From Rosellinia necatrix (Eukaryota > Ascomycota > Sordariomycetes > Xylariales > Xylariaceae), in NCBI GenBank assembly GCA_021209875.1, contig JAGYVD010000003.1, positions 5,766,001 to 5,830,000 of the forward strand: a stretch of DNA of 64,000 bases, in the 5' to 3' direction. This document shows, one piece after another, positions 1 to 10,883 of the stretch; positions within the stretch are counted from its first letter, which is position 1; every line of letters starts with the position of its first letter. The translations under genes were made by a program, and so were the position numbers. The notes beneath the pieces were generated by a model, which worked only from the letters and a program-made list of their open reading frames with translations, did not search any database and was not told the origin of the DNA.

Positions 1-645
1 TGTTAACAAAAGCAACAACATAATTGTAGTTAAATGATTACTCCTCATATCTGGCATCGATAGTTATACCTAGTATCTGTGGCGCAGGCAAAATCATGTG
101 GCTGTAAATGTGTCATGGAATTTATTAATCTACCTAGTAGGCCAATACACATGCGATTGGTATATTCAAGGTTGGTAGTGCCGAACTGGCACTCAAGTAG
201 ATATGACACATGAAGTAGTAATTGTTGATACTCATCAGCTCGCCTACCAGGCACGCTCCTGTTCACTATTGGCCCAGTGCACATGGGAGCTCAGCAATGC
301 TTGTGATTTTTGCTGTCAAACGAACTTGCGCCTCCCAACCCGTAACAAAATATATAGGTCAATCTTACAATCCCCGAAGTCTCTTTTCTCCTTTTTCTTC
401 TAACGAGTTGTCACGTTGTGGCCCTTCATATCCATCAAAACCTATCCTATGTCACGGAACAAGAACGCAACGCTGTCCCACAACACCATCGTTGCAAGAT
501 AGTAAAAGTAGAACGTTGCCAAGTCGAACTATTAACCGTTCGGAACCACTTGTATACTGTATTGTGACACCCTGTAGCACCAATATTGCCACTTAGTAGA
601 GCATCCCCTAAATAGTATACCCAGTCATGGCTAGGTTAAATCGTA
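1..645. other. Intergenic, no gene seen
   Basis: AT-leaning sequence at the window edge. Only short open frames without recognisable protein features occur on either strand. It is the downstream flank of the broken protease gene, which reads leftward. Confidence 0.5.
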
Positions 646-1779
646 TCAGCTCAACTTTGGCTGCTTATCTGATGAATATCGAATAGGGAGCCTTGTTAGG
701 CTTTTCGGTGGCTCTTTATTACGCACCAGCTCCGTTGTAACCTCAGTTTTATAGTCATCGCCATTGTGCTTATACGGATTCGCCATGAAATCGATGCCAC
801 GTGTGAAGGCTGAGATATCGTTCCCATTGTGACCCAACGCAGTAGCGCCATTGATGCCTTCCGCCCCATGTTGGTGAATACCAATGGCATGAAATGTACC
901 ATCGCTTTCGAGTTCCGGAACAGGGCTGCCAGAGTTGCCTAAGATATCTCTATTAGTCCCTGTAATTGGCAGCAGTGGTACGATAAATGGACAACGTACC
1001 GCCCGCAGTATCAAACTTATATTTTAGGATGTAGCTATCATTCTTGAGGTCATAGATTTGGGGTCCTTGGCTCTGAAACATGTATTTGTCGCTGGTATTG
1101 TTGGGGATATGTGGATAGCCGACAACGCGGATATCGCTACTGTCATCTAAGATAGGGCAGGCACTATAATTGATATAATTACGCACCTATTCGAAAGGGG
1201 TGTTGACGCGGATGACAGCAAAGTCAAAGATACTTTCTTCTGTTTTGTAATAGTTCCAATGAACCGCAACATGCTTTGCTATTCTTCTCTCTCCTTGAAT
1301 ACGGAGTTCGCCCCAGTACCCGACGTAGATATAGATACTTTCGGCCCACTGGCCATTCTTGAACACATTATGGGCCGCTGTGACAATTGTCCTATTATCG
1401 ATGAGGGAGCCCGCGCCCATGTAGCTTGTGCCACTACCGCCGTACATGACTAGCTTGCAAATGGCTGTGAGTTTTAGCGATGATAGGAAAGCGGGAAGTT
1501 TTACACAATCATGCCTCTATATTTTCCCTGAGGCCTGGGATCATCTTGGGACGCCTGTGTCAGGCTATAAATGCCAAGCTGCGTCTCTCGGATCTCCAAG
1601 TTCTCGCGATAATACGTGCTAGGCTCTCATATTGCCATAGCTGGCGCCGTGATATAAAACATACAATAGCAGAGCCGTAAGCTAGTCGTAAGAACAGTTC
1701 GGCTATCATCCGGCTCTCCTTGGCCCATCGGCTCATACTCAAGCCCCCGTAGCGGCGAAGGGAGTTGCGCGTTCATCAT
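646..1779 (-). pseudogene. V8-like (glutamyl endopeptidase type) serine protease, interrupted by one in-frame TAG
   Basis: Three exons on the minus strand: 1779-1665, 1464-1000 and 938-646. The introns (1665-side donor GTATGT to CTCACAG, and GTACGT to ATCTTAG with a GACTAAT branch point) both keep frame. The product would be about 290 residues of the trypsin-like V8 fold. The triad is visible: His in TAAHNV, Asp in FDFAVIRV, Ser in GNSGSPV, the last one created exactly across the second splice (DTAG-G/NSGSPV). ICKLVM and VVGYP are also typical of fungal members. The coding frame is stopped once, by TAG at 1187-1189 between NTPFE and VRNYINY, with homology continuing in the same frame after it. 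TAG could come from CAG by a C-to-T change in a CpA context, the change made by repeat-induced point mutation; that origin is inference. No signal peptide is visible at the chosen ATG, so secretion is unclear. It could also be an assembly error or a polymorphic null allele. Confidence 0.7.
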
Positions 1780-2126
1780 ATTGAGAAATCTGTGTACAAG
1801 TGTATTCTCTTGATTCCCCTGTAGGCGCTGTGGAACTCGTTGCGTGAGTGATGAATGTTTTTGACCGTGTTTGATATCATGTAATCGGCAAGTGTCTTTA
1901 ATATACGCTCGATGAACAAAACGCGATCAATCCCCTCGCCATAGACTAGGCCTAGCTTTTCGGCTAATTCTTCCCAGCCATCGAGATAGATACCAAGGCA
2001 GCTGAAGGTTTCGAGAATCAGAGGCTTGTAATCGCAGAGAAATTCGTTCACGTCGGTAACTGAGTAATGGCAGTCGTTTTTCGTAGAGACGAAGATTATT
2101 TCGAAATCTGTGGGTGGTTCTGCGCC
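1776..2126 (-). other. Orphan open frame upstream of the protease (possible lost N-terminal domain)
   Basis: A 116-codon stop-free frame with no ATG in its first two-thirds, so it can only be coding as an internal exon or a relic. Its stop overlaps the ATGATG proposed as the protease start. The predicted sequence looks protein-like and alpha-helical, with a central segment DGWEELAEKLGL that resembles the W..LA..LGL pattern of death-fold domains. That resemblance is weak and unsupported by any search. It may be a decayed N-terminal domain of the same multidomain protease, a separate small gene, or chance. Confidence 0.25.
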
Positions 2127-2705
2127 TTAACACGTTCGATAGGGTATATACGAGAGCAACCCAGGTTACCTGAGGCGTCCTAATAGCATATCATAGATAT
2201 TAAGGTAGCGAAAGAAAGTGATGACAAAGCGGTGAGTTAAATAAGGGCTAAATACTTGAGTAAGTAGGCAAGCAAAGGTTAAGGCTGGTGAGTCGTGTTG
2301 GGAGCCTATGAGCGTCGGATTTGTTGAAGGGGATAGGTATGGGCTTTTTAGGTAGCAAGATTGTAAGTAGGCAAACAGCGTGATTCAAGATACAGACTTT
2401 GCCGCACGGGGGTATAGGGGCATGTTATATGCTGCAGCGATTGTGCATGGTATTATATAGATGACATAGAGTAATTAACAGTACTGTGGGCCTTACATTC
2501 TTCCCCTTAGTTGTCATCGCTCAGGTACAGCTGAACAACACACGAGAATACATGCCCGATGCCGCTCAGGTAAATAGAAGAGATGGTAAAGTCACATAAA
2601 GTCCATCACGGCCAGCTACTACCCGTCGCATCTCGACGGCATCACTAGTCGGCCTGCTGACCTATAGGCGGAACAGGTATCAGGAAGTTGGGGGCTGAAC
2701 ATGTG

Positions 2706-2740
2706 CCTACCTACCTACCTACCTATGTAATAGGTAGGTA
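2706..2740. repeat. CCTA tract forming a perfect inverted repeat with TAGG
   Basis: Four to five CCTA units are followed by TAGGTAGGTA. Positions 2716-2725 (TACCTACCTA) and 2731-2740 (TAGGTAGGTA) are perfect inverted copies separated by 5 nt, so this copy could form a hairpin. One member of a repeat class found in most spacers of the window. Confidence 0.85.
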
Positions 2741-4167
2741 CAGGGTATTTTGCACCCATCTCTAGAGCCGAAACGGTCAAGGGAAGCGATTGCCGATATT
2801 ACATCCAAAGGGATAGGTAGTGGTTGGTTAGGAAGTACGATGGTATCAAGCTCAGCTCTCTATAATAATGGAGGACAAAAAGATATTATTGTAGTGGAAA
2901 AAACGGCGCGGTTGATCCTCAGTCTGAACCAACGGTATATAGGTGGCGTATTACGACGGAACAGAAGGTTATATGAGGCATGGAGAGGGGCGTGACTCCA
3001 ATTATCTACGACCCAACTCAAACACGGCACTGCCGTTTGCACCTTCCCTCTTTGAGTTATACCTACACCCACCACAGGTATATGGAATCAACGATCTGAG
3101 TCTGAATGCCAAACGCTCGTTACACTCCGGCCCTGGTAGGTAGCAAAAACATCAACCAATGTACTCTACTACCTACCTATATAATGCATTAGGTATTTTG
3201 TTAAGCTTTATTTTATATCCACTAACTATAACTACTACTTGATTTATATCGAAAGACAACACACTGGCGATGAAAGAGTGTAGGGCCACTTCAGAAAGGC
3301 GAGAGAACCGGCAGGTCTCATTCGATGATCCCGATGGAGGGATTCGGCTCTCGACCGTTCCATTCCCGCCCACTCCGTTTCTCCCGCCAATGGGGGTGGT
3401 GGGTTCCGCGGTGGTAACGGCGTGATGTGCCGGAGAGAGGGTGTGGCGAGTAAGCCTCATTCGGGCGCCCGACAACTCTCTTCTCGGTGCTACCGCAAAT
3501 CGTTGCCTCGGCTCATTTTTTGATCGCCTTGACCCTGGAGGGATGTCTACGGTTACATGCTGCCCAATGGAAGATTTGCTGTACACTACGGCAGCGACAA
3601 AGAACAGAATTGCGCTAGAATGGCCCATGCACCAAGTCATAATACTGCCTAGGTACCTACGAGACTTGCATCGTTATCAATACCTAACAACCATTGGGTA
3701 CAGGTCCGTAACAGCACCCGAAAATGATTGTGGCCCCACCTACGGCACTTACTTCGGTATGATGGAAGTCGGAGCTCTCACCGGATACAATGACGTCATC
3801 GCTTCCTGCACCGGGCTCTCCGGTTTGCACTAAACTTACAGGATATAAAAAACATCGGTAGACCGGATGCCTACTGAATTCTGAATTCAAAGGTATAGGT
3901 ATTCCCTGACATAGCATGGGGGTTTGATAAAAGGCGCCTGATAATAACACAGTACATGCCAGCGAGAGAGGAATAATACCATCACTACGAGTGCCAATAT
4001 CCGGTCTCTTGCACCAGTTAGACCACCACCAACCATCCTCTGATTCCCAGTTATTATAGATACCAGAGACCAGTTGAAGGCGGCTGGATATCACCAAATT
4101 ACAAGCCGCGTCATCATAGAATGAACAGACAGTCGGTGCACTCTTCTTTGATCGATTGTCGGATACC

Positions 4168-4218
4168 ATCAGCCCTCCTCTCTGCCCTCCTCTCTGCCCT
4201 CTTCTCTGCCCTCCTCTA
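4168..4218 (+). repeat. TCTGCCCTCCTC 14-nt direct repeats before MIR1
   Basis: Four near-identical copies of a pyrimidine-only unit, about CTCTGCCCTCCTCT, lie 30-80 nt upstream of the MIR1 ATG. CT-rich tracts are common near transcription starts of strongly expressed filamentous-fungal genes; whether this one directs initiation is inference. Confidence 0.7.
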
Positions 4219-4248
4219 CGCCTGAGGTCGCTCGACCTATCACTTACC

Positions 4249-5261
4249 ATGGATTCCCGAAACGAGATCACACCCAGATTCGGGGCGAATGATTATGTCA
4301 AGTTCTTCGGCGCCGGCGCGCTGGCGGCCACTCTCACACACGGTGTAAGTCGAGCGAAGCTGAGCAGCAGCTGTCCACTAACTAACACGCACATATACAC
4401 ACACAGGCCGCGACGCCCATAGATGTGGTCAAGACGCGGATCCAGGTGGACGAGGCGCTGAAGGGGACAAACATGGTGCGCGCGGCGCGGCAGATCGTAG
4501 GCAAGGAGGGCGCGTCGGCGCTGCTGACGGGCTTCGGGCCGACGGCGGTGGGGTACCTGATCCAGGGCGGCGGCAAGTTCGCGGGGTACGAGTTCTTCAA
4601 GAAGACGTACATCGACCTGATCGGGACGCCGGAGGCGGCCACGCGGCACCGGACCGCCGTGTACCTCGGCGCGAGCGCGAGCGCCGAGTTCCTCGCCGAC
4701 ATCGCGCTGTGCCCGCTCGAGGCGACGCGGATCCGGCTCGTGTCGCAGCGCGGCTTCGCGGCGGGCCTCGTGCCGGGGTTCCTGCGGCTCGCGCGCGAGG
4801 AGGGGCTGCGCGGGTTCTACTCCGGCTTCGTGCCGCTGCTGTTCAAGCAGGTGCCCTACGCCGTCGGCCAGTTCTCCGTCCACGAGGCCGCCGTCGAGCT
4901 CATCTACCGCTCCATCGGCGCCGAGCGCAAGGCGCGGCTGACGCACCTCGAGTCCACCGGCGTCGAGCTCGCCTCCGGCATCGTCGCCGGCGTCGCCGCC
5001 GCCGTCCTCTCCCACCCCGCCGACACCCTCCTGTCCGCCATGAACAAGGGCTCCGGCGACCCCGGCCAGGGGTCCACCGCCCGCATGTTCTCGCTCGCCC
5101 GCGAGTTCGGCCCCCGCCGCCTGCTGCTGTCCGGCCTCGGACCCCGTGTGCTCATGACGTGTGGGTTGGTGGCCGGCCAGTTTATCATCTATGCGCAGTG
5201 CAAGGCGCTTACCGGCGCGCCTCCGGGTATCGAGATTCATAAGGAGGAGTCGTTGAAATAA
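4249..5261 (+). CDS. MIR1: Mitochondrial phosphate carrier (Mir1/PiC type)
   Basis: Exons 4249-4344 and 4407-5261; the 62-nt intron starts GTAAGT, has CTAAC near 4379, and ends ACACAG. The 316-aa product is a mitochondrial carrier family protein of the inner membrane importing inorganic phosphate with protons for ATP synthesis. Three carrier repeats are visible by their signature starts PIDVVKTRIQ, PLEATRIRLVSQ and PADTLLSAMNK. The segment PLEATRIRLVSQ and the GFGPTAVGY stretch match yeast Mir1 better than Pic2, so Mir1 is preferred. The ATG at 4249 gives a normal short N-terminus before the first helix. GC is very high at third codon positions compared with the flanks. It is convergent with the Rossmann-fold gene downstream. 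Family assignment is firm; ortholog choice is slightly less so. Confidence 0.93.
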
Positions 5262-5465
5262 ATAAAACAACCATATATTCATATTCGATATATACATATA
5301 GTTATACTTGTACTACTGCAGATATAGCTGGTTCGGTGTTGTTCTTGCAATGCTAGAAGAGTACAAGCTGCCTTTGTTACATCGGCTATTATTAGCATCT
5401 TACATATTACTCGTTGCTTATTACTTGTCACACGTTGCCCGAGACTGAAACGTCCCACCGTAAAG

Positions 5466-5502
<37 letters not shown>

Positions 5503-5567
5503 GACGAAATCGCCGAGGGTAGAGGGATAGCCCGGTCCGTGATGTAGGCATTCGAGTAACTACGAAA
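5262..5567. other. Convergent intergenic spacer with (GA)n
   Basis: Holds the 3' ends of MIR1 and the facing Rossmann-fold gene. A (GA)n microsatellite of about 12 units lies at 5473-5497. An AT-rich stretch just after the MIR1 stop (AATAAA-like at 5260-5265) could serve in polyadenylation. Confidence 0.6.
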
Positions 5568-6455
5568 TCACCTCATCCGCCCTTGCGTAGGCCATATTCC
5601 CATGTGCTTCCAGAACGCCCTGCCGTCCAACCTACGCCCGACGGACGACGCATCCCTGGGCAAGGCCCGCACGCCCTCTTCCGCCATCAGCTCGCCGACC
5701 CAGGCCAACATCTCGTCCTGCCGTGCCCTCTCCTCGTCCGACGCGGCGGCGGCGGCGGCGCCCAGCGTCTGCACGGCCCAGTCCTGCACCAGGTCCCACC
5801 AGTCGTAGACGTGCATGTCGCAGAGGATCCAGCGCCGCCGCGGGGTGAAGGCCCGGTGCAGCGCGAGCACGGCACGCGCCACGTCCTCGCCGTGGACCAC
5901 GTGCAGCGCCCCCTTGGCCCGCAGGCCCTCCTTCGACCGCACCACGCGCCGCACCCAGTCCCGCGGCTGCCGCGCGCCGCCGTACAGGCCCGCGAGGCTC
6001 AGCACCGCCGCCGAGCCGCCCGGGGCGCACCGCATCAGCTCGTCCTCGGCCGCCGCCCGCGCGTCCCCCGCGTCGTACGGCGACCCCTCGTCCTGCCAGC
6101 CGTCCGTGCCCGTCCAGATGCTCGTCGCGCCGAACAGGATGTAGTTCGGCGGCGCGGCGCCGTCGTGCGCCGCCGCGTAGCCGCGCACGAGCCGCGCCGC
6201 CGCCCCCTCGCCCTCGAGCGGGAAGGTGATCAGGACGGTCCGTGCCGCCGGCAGGGCCGCGAAGGCCGACGGGTCGTCGGAGAGCGGGTCGAACTTGAAC
6301 GGGATGGTGCCGTCGCGGCCGTTGGTGGTTGTCGCCGCGTGCTTGATCCCCTCTCGCCGGAGCAGCGGGAGGAGGAACGTCGACGTCCAGCCCGCGCCGA
6401 GGATGAGCAGGCTCACGGCGGCGCCCTGCTCGGACTGGGGCTCTGTCACCAGCAT
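5568..6455 (-). CDS. NAD(P)-binding Rossmann-fold protein, epimerase/YeeZ-like
   Basis: Single-exon frame of 295 residues. The N-terminus forms a beta strand then GAGWTSTFLLP (about residues 20-30), a variant glycine-rich dinucleotide-binding loop. The downstream segments FGATSIWTG, SLAGLYG and the HVVHGEDVARAVLAL stretch fit the extended short-chain dehydrogenase/NAD-dependent epimerase group in which the catalytic Tyr is not obvious. No substrate can be proposed. The C-terminus ends near FWKHMGIWP. It is strongly GC-rich in third positions, with a long shadow frame on the opposite strand that I reject. Cytosolic by absence of any targeting signal. Conserved hypothetical protein. Confidence 0.85.
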   Translation of the reverse strand: MLVTEPQSEQGAAVSLLILGAGWTSTFLLPLLRREGIKHAATTTNGRDGTIPFKFDPLSDDPSAFAALPAARTVLITFPLEGEGAAARLVRGYAAAHDGAAPPNYILFGATSIWTGTDGWQDEGSPYDAGDARAAAEDELMRCAPGGSAAVLSLAGLYGGARQPRDWVRRVVRSKEGLRAKGALHVVHGEDVARAVLALHRAFTPRRRWILCDMHVYDWWDLVQDWAVQTLGAAAAAASDEERARQDEMLAWVGELMAEEGVRALPRDASSVGRRLDGRAFWKHMGIWPTQGRMR

Positions 6456-6894
6456 TTTCTGTCTGTATTGACTCGCTCTATCTATCTATGTATAAATTTC
6501 TTGGGCAACGTGGGGAATTTGAGGCGGGGTTGAGTGAATACCCTTGTCTGGATATTGTGTCGGTGTTGGCAGTGGAGGAACGGACGGGTTGGGGATGGGG
6601 AGGCCCGAGAATGCAGCTATATGAGACCAACTAACGACGTGAGGCGCATGTACACTAATGACGTTCGAGGATTGGAAGCGTTAGATTGCACTGTATCCCC
6701 ACTTCTGCTTCCCTTTATAGTATAAATAAGGTCGGTAGATGTAAATACATACAGTCACCCACTTTAGCTATAATAGCCTTAGTTATAACTACTCTTTTAT
6801 CAAAGTAGCACCTTAATGGCATGCCCATTATCACTAGTCAAATCCTGCCTTCCAATAGGTATGGACCGCCTCTTTAGGTAGCCAGCAAAGCGAC
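6456..6894. other. Intergenic
   Basis: Upstream region of the Rossmann-fold gene (reading left) and 3' flank of the P450 gene (also reading left). Short tandem TCTA units near 6478-6490. No gene seen. Confidence 0.5.
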
Positions 6895-8805
6895 CTACTT
6901 GCCATCACCGTATAGGTCCATCGCGAGGTTGTTTCGGCTATAAAAAGTTGACATGCGATACTTCGTCTCGCCACGGTATTGCTCCAAATCCCGAAGCGCT
7001 TGTCTACCTTCTCGCTCGATCGTCTGTCGAATCTCCTCGCTCCGCGGGGTGATACTGCATTGAAAGGGTTGAGGTCTCATATTGAGGCCGTTTCTACGCC
7101 GCTGCCGTCAGTCGATCACGTCTCTACAACAAACGACGGGATGCACCGTGCACTCACGTGTAGTTGAATATGTCCACCTCGATGGGTTTCCCATCCGGGC
7201 CTTCCTTTTTCCGAACGTTGAATCCCCAAAGGATCCTAGCCACCGTGATCCAAACTCCTTGTTCCGCGAGCGCCTGTCCCGAGCAGACCCTGCGGCCCCA
7301 ACCGAACGTCATGTACCCTTTCTCCCCCGGAAATGAGCGGCCGTCCGGGTGCCCTGGAAGAAAGCGGTTGGGGTTGAAGCGATCTGGATCCGGGAATTCG
7401 CGTTCATTATGGTGGATTGCCCAGATGTTTCCTTGTATCCATGCACCCTTGGGTATCAGCCAACCTTTATAATAGTCGTCCTGTGTCGGGGCGTGAGGCT
7501 GTCCACCGATAATAGCCACAGATCGCCAACGGAGGACTTCCTTAACGAAAGCCTTGACATATGGCAAGCTGTCCTCGTCCTCCCATGTCGGACTCCTATC
7601 GGGGCCTACCACGCGATCCAGCTCTTCCCATGCTGGCGTAAGAGCTTCCGGGAAGGCGCAGCAAGCGAGGATGAAGGTAATCAGCGTGCTACTGCTCGTA
7701 TCTGACCCTGCGCCAAATAGATTCCCCGTCAGTGACGAAATTTCCACCTCTCGTAAGTCGTGTTTAGGCCTCTCCGAGAATAGGTAATTCGCGAAAGAAT
7801 CCTCGTGGCCTTCTTTCTTGGCTGCCTCGTCTGCTAGCGCGTAGAAGAAATGGAAAGCTCGTTTTTTCCCCAGCCCGTACTTCCACGGGGCAATCTCGTT
7901 CGGGAAACGGGCGAGGAATGGAAATGTCTCCATGAGCATGGGGAATGTCTTGCCTGGTACGTTGAGGGCTGCGGCTAGGTGCATCATGGCGATCACCTCG
8001 GTGATGATGGGATCGTCCCAACTTTCTACCCGTCGTCCGAAGGCAATGATAGAGACCACGCTGGTAGCGTATCGCTCGAAGTGCTTTACATAGTCATCCG
8101 ACGCGTGGAGAAGGTCGTACCCGACAACTCTGCTCTCGTTGTTTTGAAAATCCCTGTACCTACGGACAGATTGAATACCGACACCATGGTGAATAAGTTT
8201 GCGGTGAACACGCCATCTATCCCGTTGTTCCGGGCTCGTCGTGTACATATTTAAGAGATTCTCTTGACCGGCGCCTAGCTCTGCAAATACAAGCATCCGC
8301 GGCCTGGATGAATAGATTCCGGCGCGTTTCTCGAATATCTCCGAAGCAGCCCAGGCATCATTGATCCAAATGGTGGGGTTTCTAGCAGCAAAGAGTATTA
8401 AGCCGGTGGAGGTTTGACGTATAAATCGACAAGAAGGCTAACTGACCGTCCTATCCATACTGTGACGAGCTGAGCATTATATGTCTTAGATAGCTCCTCG
8501 AACCAGATCCAGGGCTTATTGTCCGGCAGCATGAAGGTATTGCCAACCACAGGCCAAGGAAATGGCCCCGGAGGCTGTACATTTTTGATCGATTAATAGA
8601 GTCTCGGACCTGGGCCAGAGTGGGCGAGGTAATGGTTAGCACTTACGAGCTTCGATCGCATGTATAACATATATGAGTAGTCAACGACTAGAGCTACGAA
8701 AGCAACGGCCAGAAGCGAGACACCCATGTGCCAGGGCCCAAACTGCCCCGACACGCCGTCCAAGAGCCTCCCGCCGTGGCTCGACAACAGGTGATCAAAT
8801 ATCAT
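6895..8805 (-). CDS. Cytochrome P450 monooxygenase (OrdA-like class)
   Basis: Four exons: 8805-8647, 8574-8447, 8381-7158, 7093-6895, with introns of 72, 65 and 64 nt that all keep frame; 569 aa. An N-terminal membrane anchor (about residues 28-50) is followed by the PPGPFPWPVVGN hinge, the I-helix motif GAGSDTSSST, the K-helix EVLRWR, the FNPNRFLPG region and the heme loop FGWGRRVCSG with its Cys ligand. It is therefore a microsomal ER-anchored heme oxygenase using NADPH-P450 reductase. The layout resembles fungal P450s annotated as O-methylsterigmatocystin oxidoreductase-like, but substrate cannot be inferred. No polyketide synthase, NRPS or terpene gene is nearby, so it is a solitary P450. 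The C-terminal exon (TNGLNMRPQPF...) is typical for this class and supports the last intron. Confidence 0.93.
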
Positions 8806-10883
8806 TGTGGTATGATATCAAGGGTTGGTAGGACGATGATTATAGGTATTTTGAACTGGTATCCCATGAAAGAACCAGGCTCTCGGGGTTGGACGACTCC
8901 CAACTCAACATTACCCAGGACTCCGGCCGTTTTGTTATCCTATGCCACATCCCATGGGTCAGCGCGGGCACTTTAGCCCGACGTCGTGTATTGGCTGAGA
9001 TGATCTGCCGGACCCAATGCGTGGGGTAAACGCTGCCACATTGTGACGGCTATTCTATGCATCACTTGACACTTGACTCTTCCGGCGGAGTACCTATTTC
9101 ATGGGACGGTGGGAGTCCCTTTCTACAAGAAGCGAACTTCACTACCGCCGAGTGCATAACTGCAGGTATTGCGATGTAAAGTTTATAGTTTATTACGTAG
9201 CTGATCGCTTCCCATTCCTTCATACAATGCGAAAACGACCTCGCGGCTTTTATCTGATGGCCGGAGCTGTCTTATTCTATAAAATCGTTGTTTTCTGATC
9301 GCGACAACCAGGTAGTTACTATCATTCTCTCCCCGGCGCCGGGATTATAACGCTTTTGTAATTCCCCTCAAGCCAAAAGGGGTATTGTGCTTCCCCCGGT
9401 CTCTTAGGGCAAGTGAAGTGAAGGATGAGATGTTGCCATGCATCCTGGTAAGTGATGTATAACCGTATTCCCCCCGTCGATGGTGGCCCATGGCGGTAGG
9501 CATGTTTGTCAGACATCAAACTGCCATTACTTTGATGGGTAAGGTCTCCACGCGTCATGGTTATCATTTTCCGGCTGCTATGCATGTCAGCATCATGCTA
9601 ACATAAAATCCCATGTTTTCTGTCGGATTAGGAGTAGTTCCTCTGAAGCAGGTGGCATGGTAGGGTGTTAAAGTACAGGGTACTTTAATATACATGATTT
9701 TCTGCTTGTGTTAGCTGGCAGCAAATGTAGCGGATACCTTGGCTAGCATATTCTTGGGTTTTGAGCAAGGGAATGGGCCAATGGGAATGTAGTGGGGAGA
9801 AAGCTCTGTCCTCGGCCTCGGTCCTGCCGTAGTGCATCAATGAACTTCCTGCCCCAGGCCAGGTGCTAAAAAAACACTTCGAGGTACTTCATAGGTATCA
9901 TATTGTCGATCCTTCCTGTCTGTGACACCGGTTACCTGTTTCTCAAGTACACATTCAATACCTACTGCCCAATAAATCACGCCGCGTCTGCCCTTTGCAA
10001 CCCCTTGTTACCCAAATGGGCATTATTACCTTATCGTCAGGAGCAGCCCCTTTGAATATGCAGTTACTTAGCTACCTCGAGGTCGTGCAATCTTCATTTT
10101 CAATGTCCGAACTCTGTGACCTTTTGCATCACCCATCTCGACGACGAGCGTGCATCGTACACGGTGTGCTATGCAGAGGTAGCCCGCCCAACTCGTATCA
10201 TTGCATTCCTTCTATTTACTGCCTTTGTAACTTTTCGCGACGTCCCCTGCTTCAGTCCGCGTTCGAGAAGCCGAGCTTGGTGGAATATACATAACCTGGA
10301 CCTGTGTTCGTCGTATTACTTAGACTGCTCTGCGCCATCGAGCTCCTCGACACCCGATATTTTCTACCGTTCCTCTGATTGCTCCGACGTCAATTTACAT
10401 CCTATCGTGCTCCTTACTTAATGGTCTTTTTCTCCTTTCGGCCGGAACTACCGCGATAACGAGACGGACACAGCCGACGACCACGGCTACACTACGACCA
10501 CGGGTGTTAAGGTCGCAGTCGCGGTCACACAAACCGTCATCCCCCCAATCGAGAGACACGAGAGACACAGCCTTCGACGTCTTCCGGCTCTGTTCTCGCC
10601 ACCTACGCATTTCCGTCATCCTCCGCGCCCCCTTCGCTTTTTCGTCTCGCAAATTGGCCATTGCTCGCCACGCCTCGCTTGTGCCGGTACACTCGGATGT
10701 TATATATACCAACAACTACCTCACGTACGGTGGTAGCACCCTCGATGCTGTCATCCTCTCTATTTTATTCTCGCTGAAGGCCCGTCCGGTGGTACGCGCG
10801 TAGGTCAAGTTAGCATCTGGGGAAGTCGGCCTGGTTCGTGGAAAGGGGTAATACTAGCCCAAGGGCGGCTATCTTTGGGGGAT
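8806..10883. other. Long divergent intergenic region between P450 and kinase
   Basis: About 2.1 kb between two divergently read genes. No open frame here has recognisable features. The right third (about 10.1-10.9 kb) is pyrimidine-rich on the plus strand and probably contains the promoter and 5' leader of the kinase gene. Confidence 0.5.

Larger units (their letters stand above)
2127..4248. other. Intergenic with TAGG/CCTA tracts; MIR1 upstream region at right
   Basis: No gene recognised; the open frames present (up to about 195 codons near 3.7-4.3 kb) have no family features. Contains a CCTA/TAGG inverted repeat at 2716-2740, another ACCTACCT tract near 3170-3180, and a pyrimidine-rich repeat immediately before the MIR1 start. 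Confidence 0.5.

Noticed and set aside
953..1014. Frameshift in the V8 protease between DTAGG and GNSGSPV
   Set aside because: A canonical 61-nt intron (GTACGT...GACTAAT...TTAG) explains it; only the TAG at 1187 is a real lesion.
3173..3640. 155-codon minus-strand frame
   Set aside because: No motifs, no supporting introns, biased composition; likely chance.
4293..5297. 334-codon reverse frame opposite MIR1
   Set aside because: Antisense shadow of a GC3-rich gene; composition is arginine/glycine/alanine low-complexity and no family features.
5583..6533. 316-codon plus-strand frame opposite the Rossmann gene
   Set aside because: Shadow frame from high third-position GC; sequence is Arg/Pro/Gly-rich without pattern.
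6895..8805. P450 as part of a secondary-metabolite cluster
   Set aside because: No PKS, NRPS, terpene synthase or tailoring neighbours; flanks are housekeeping.
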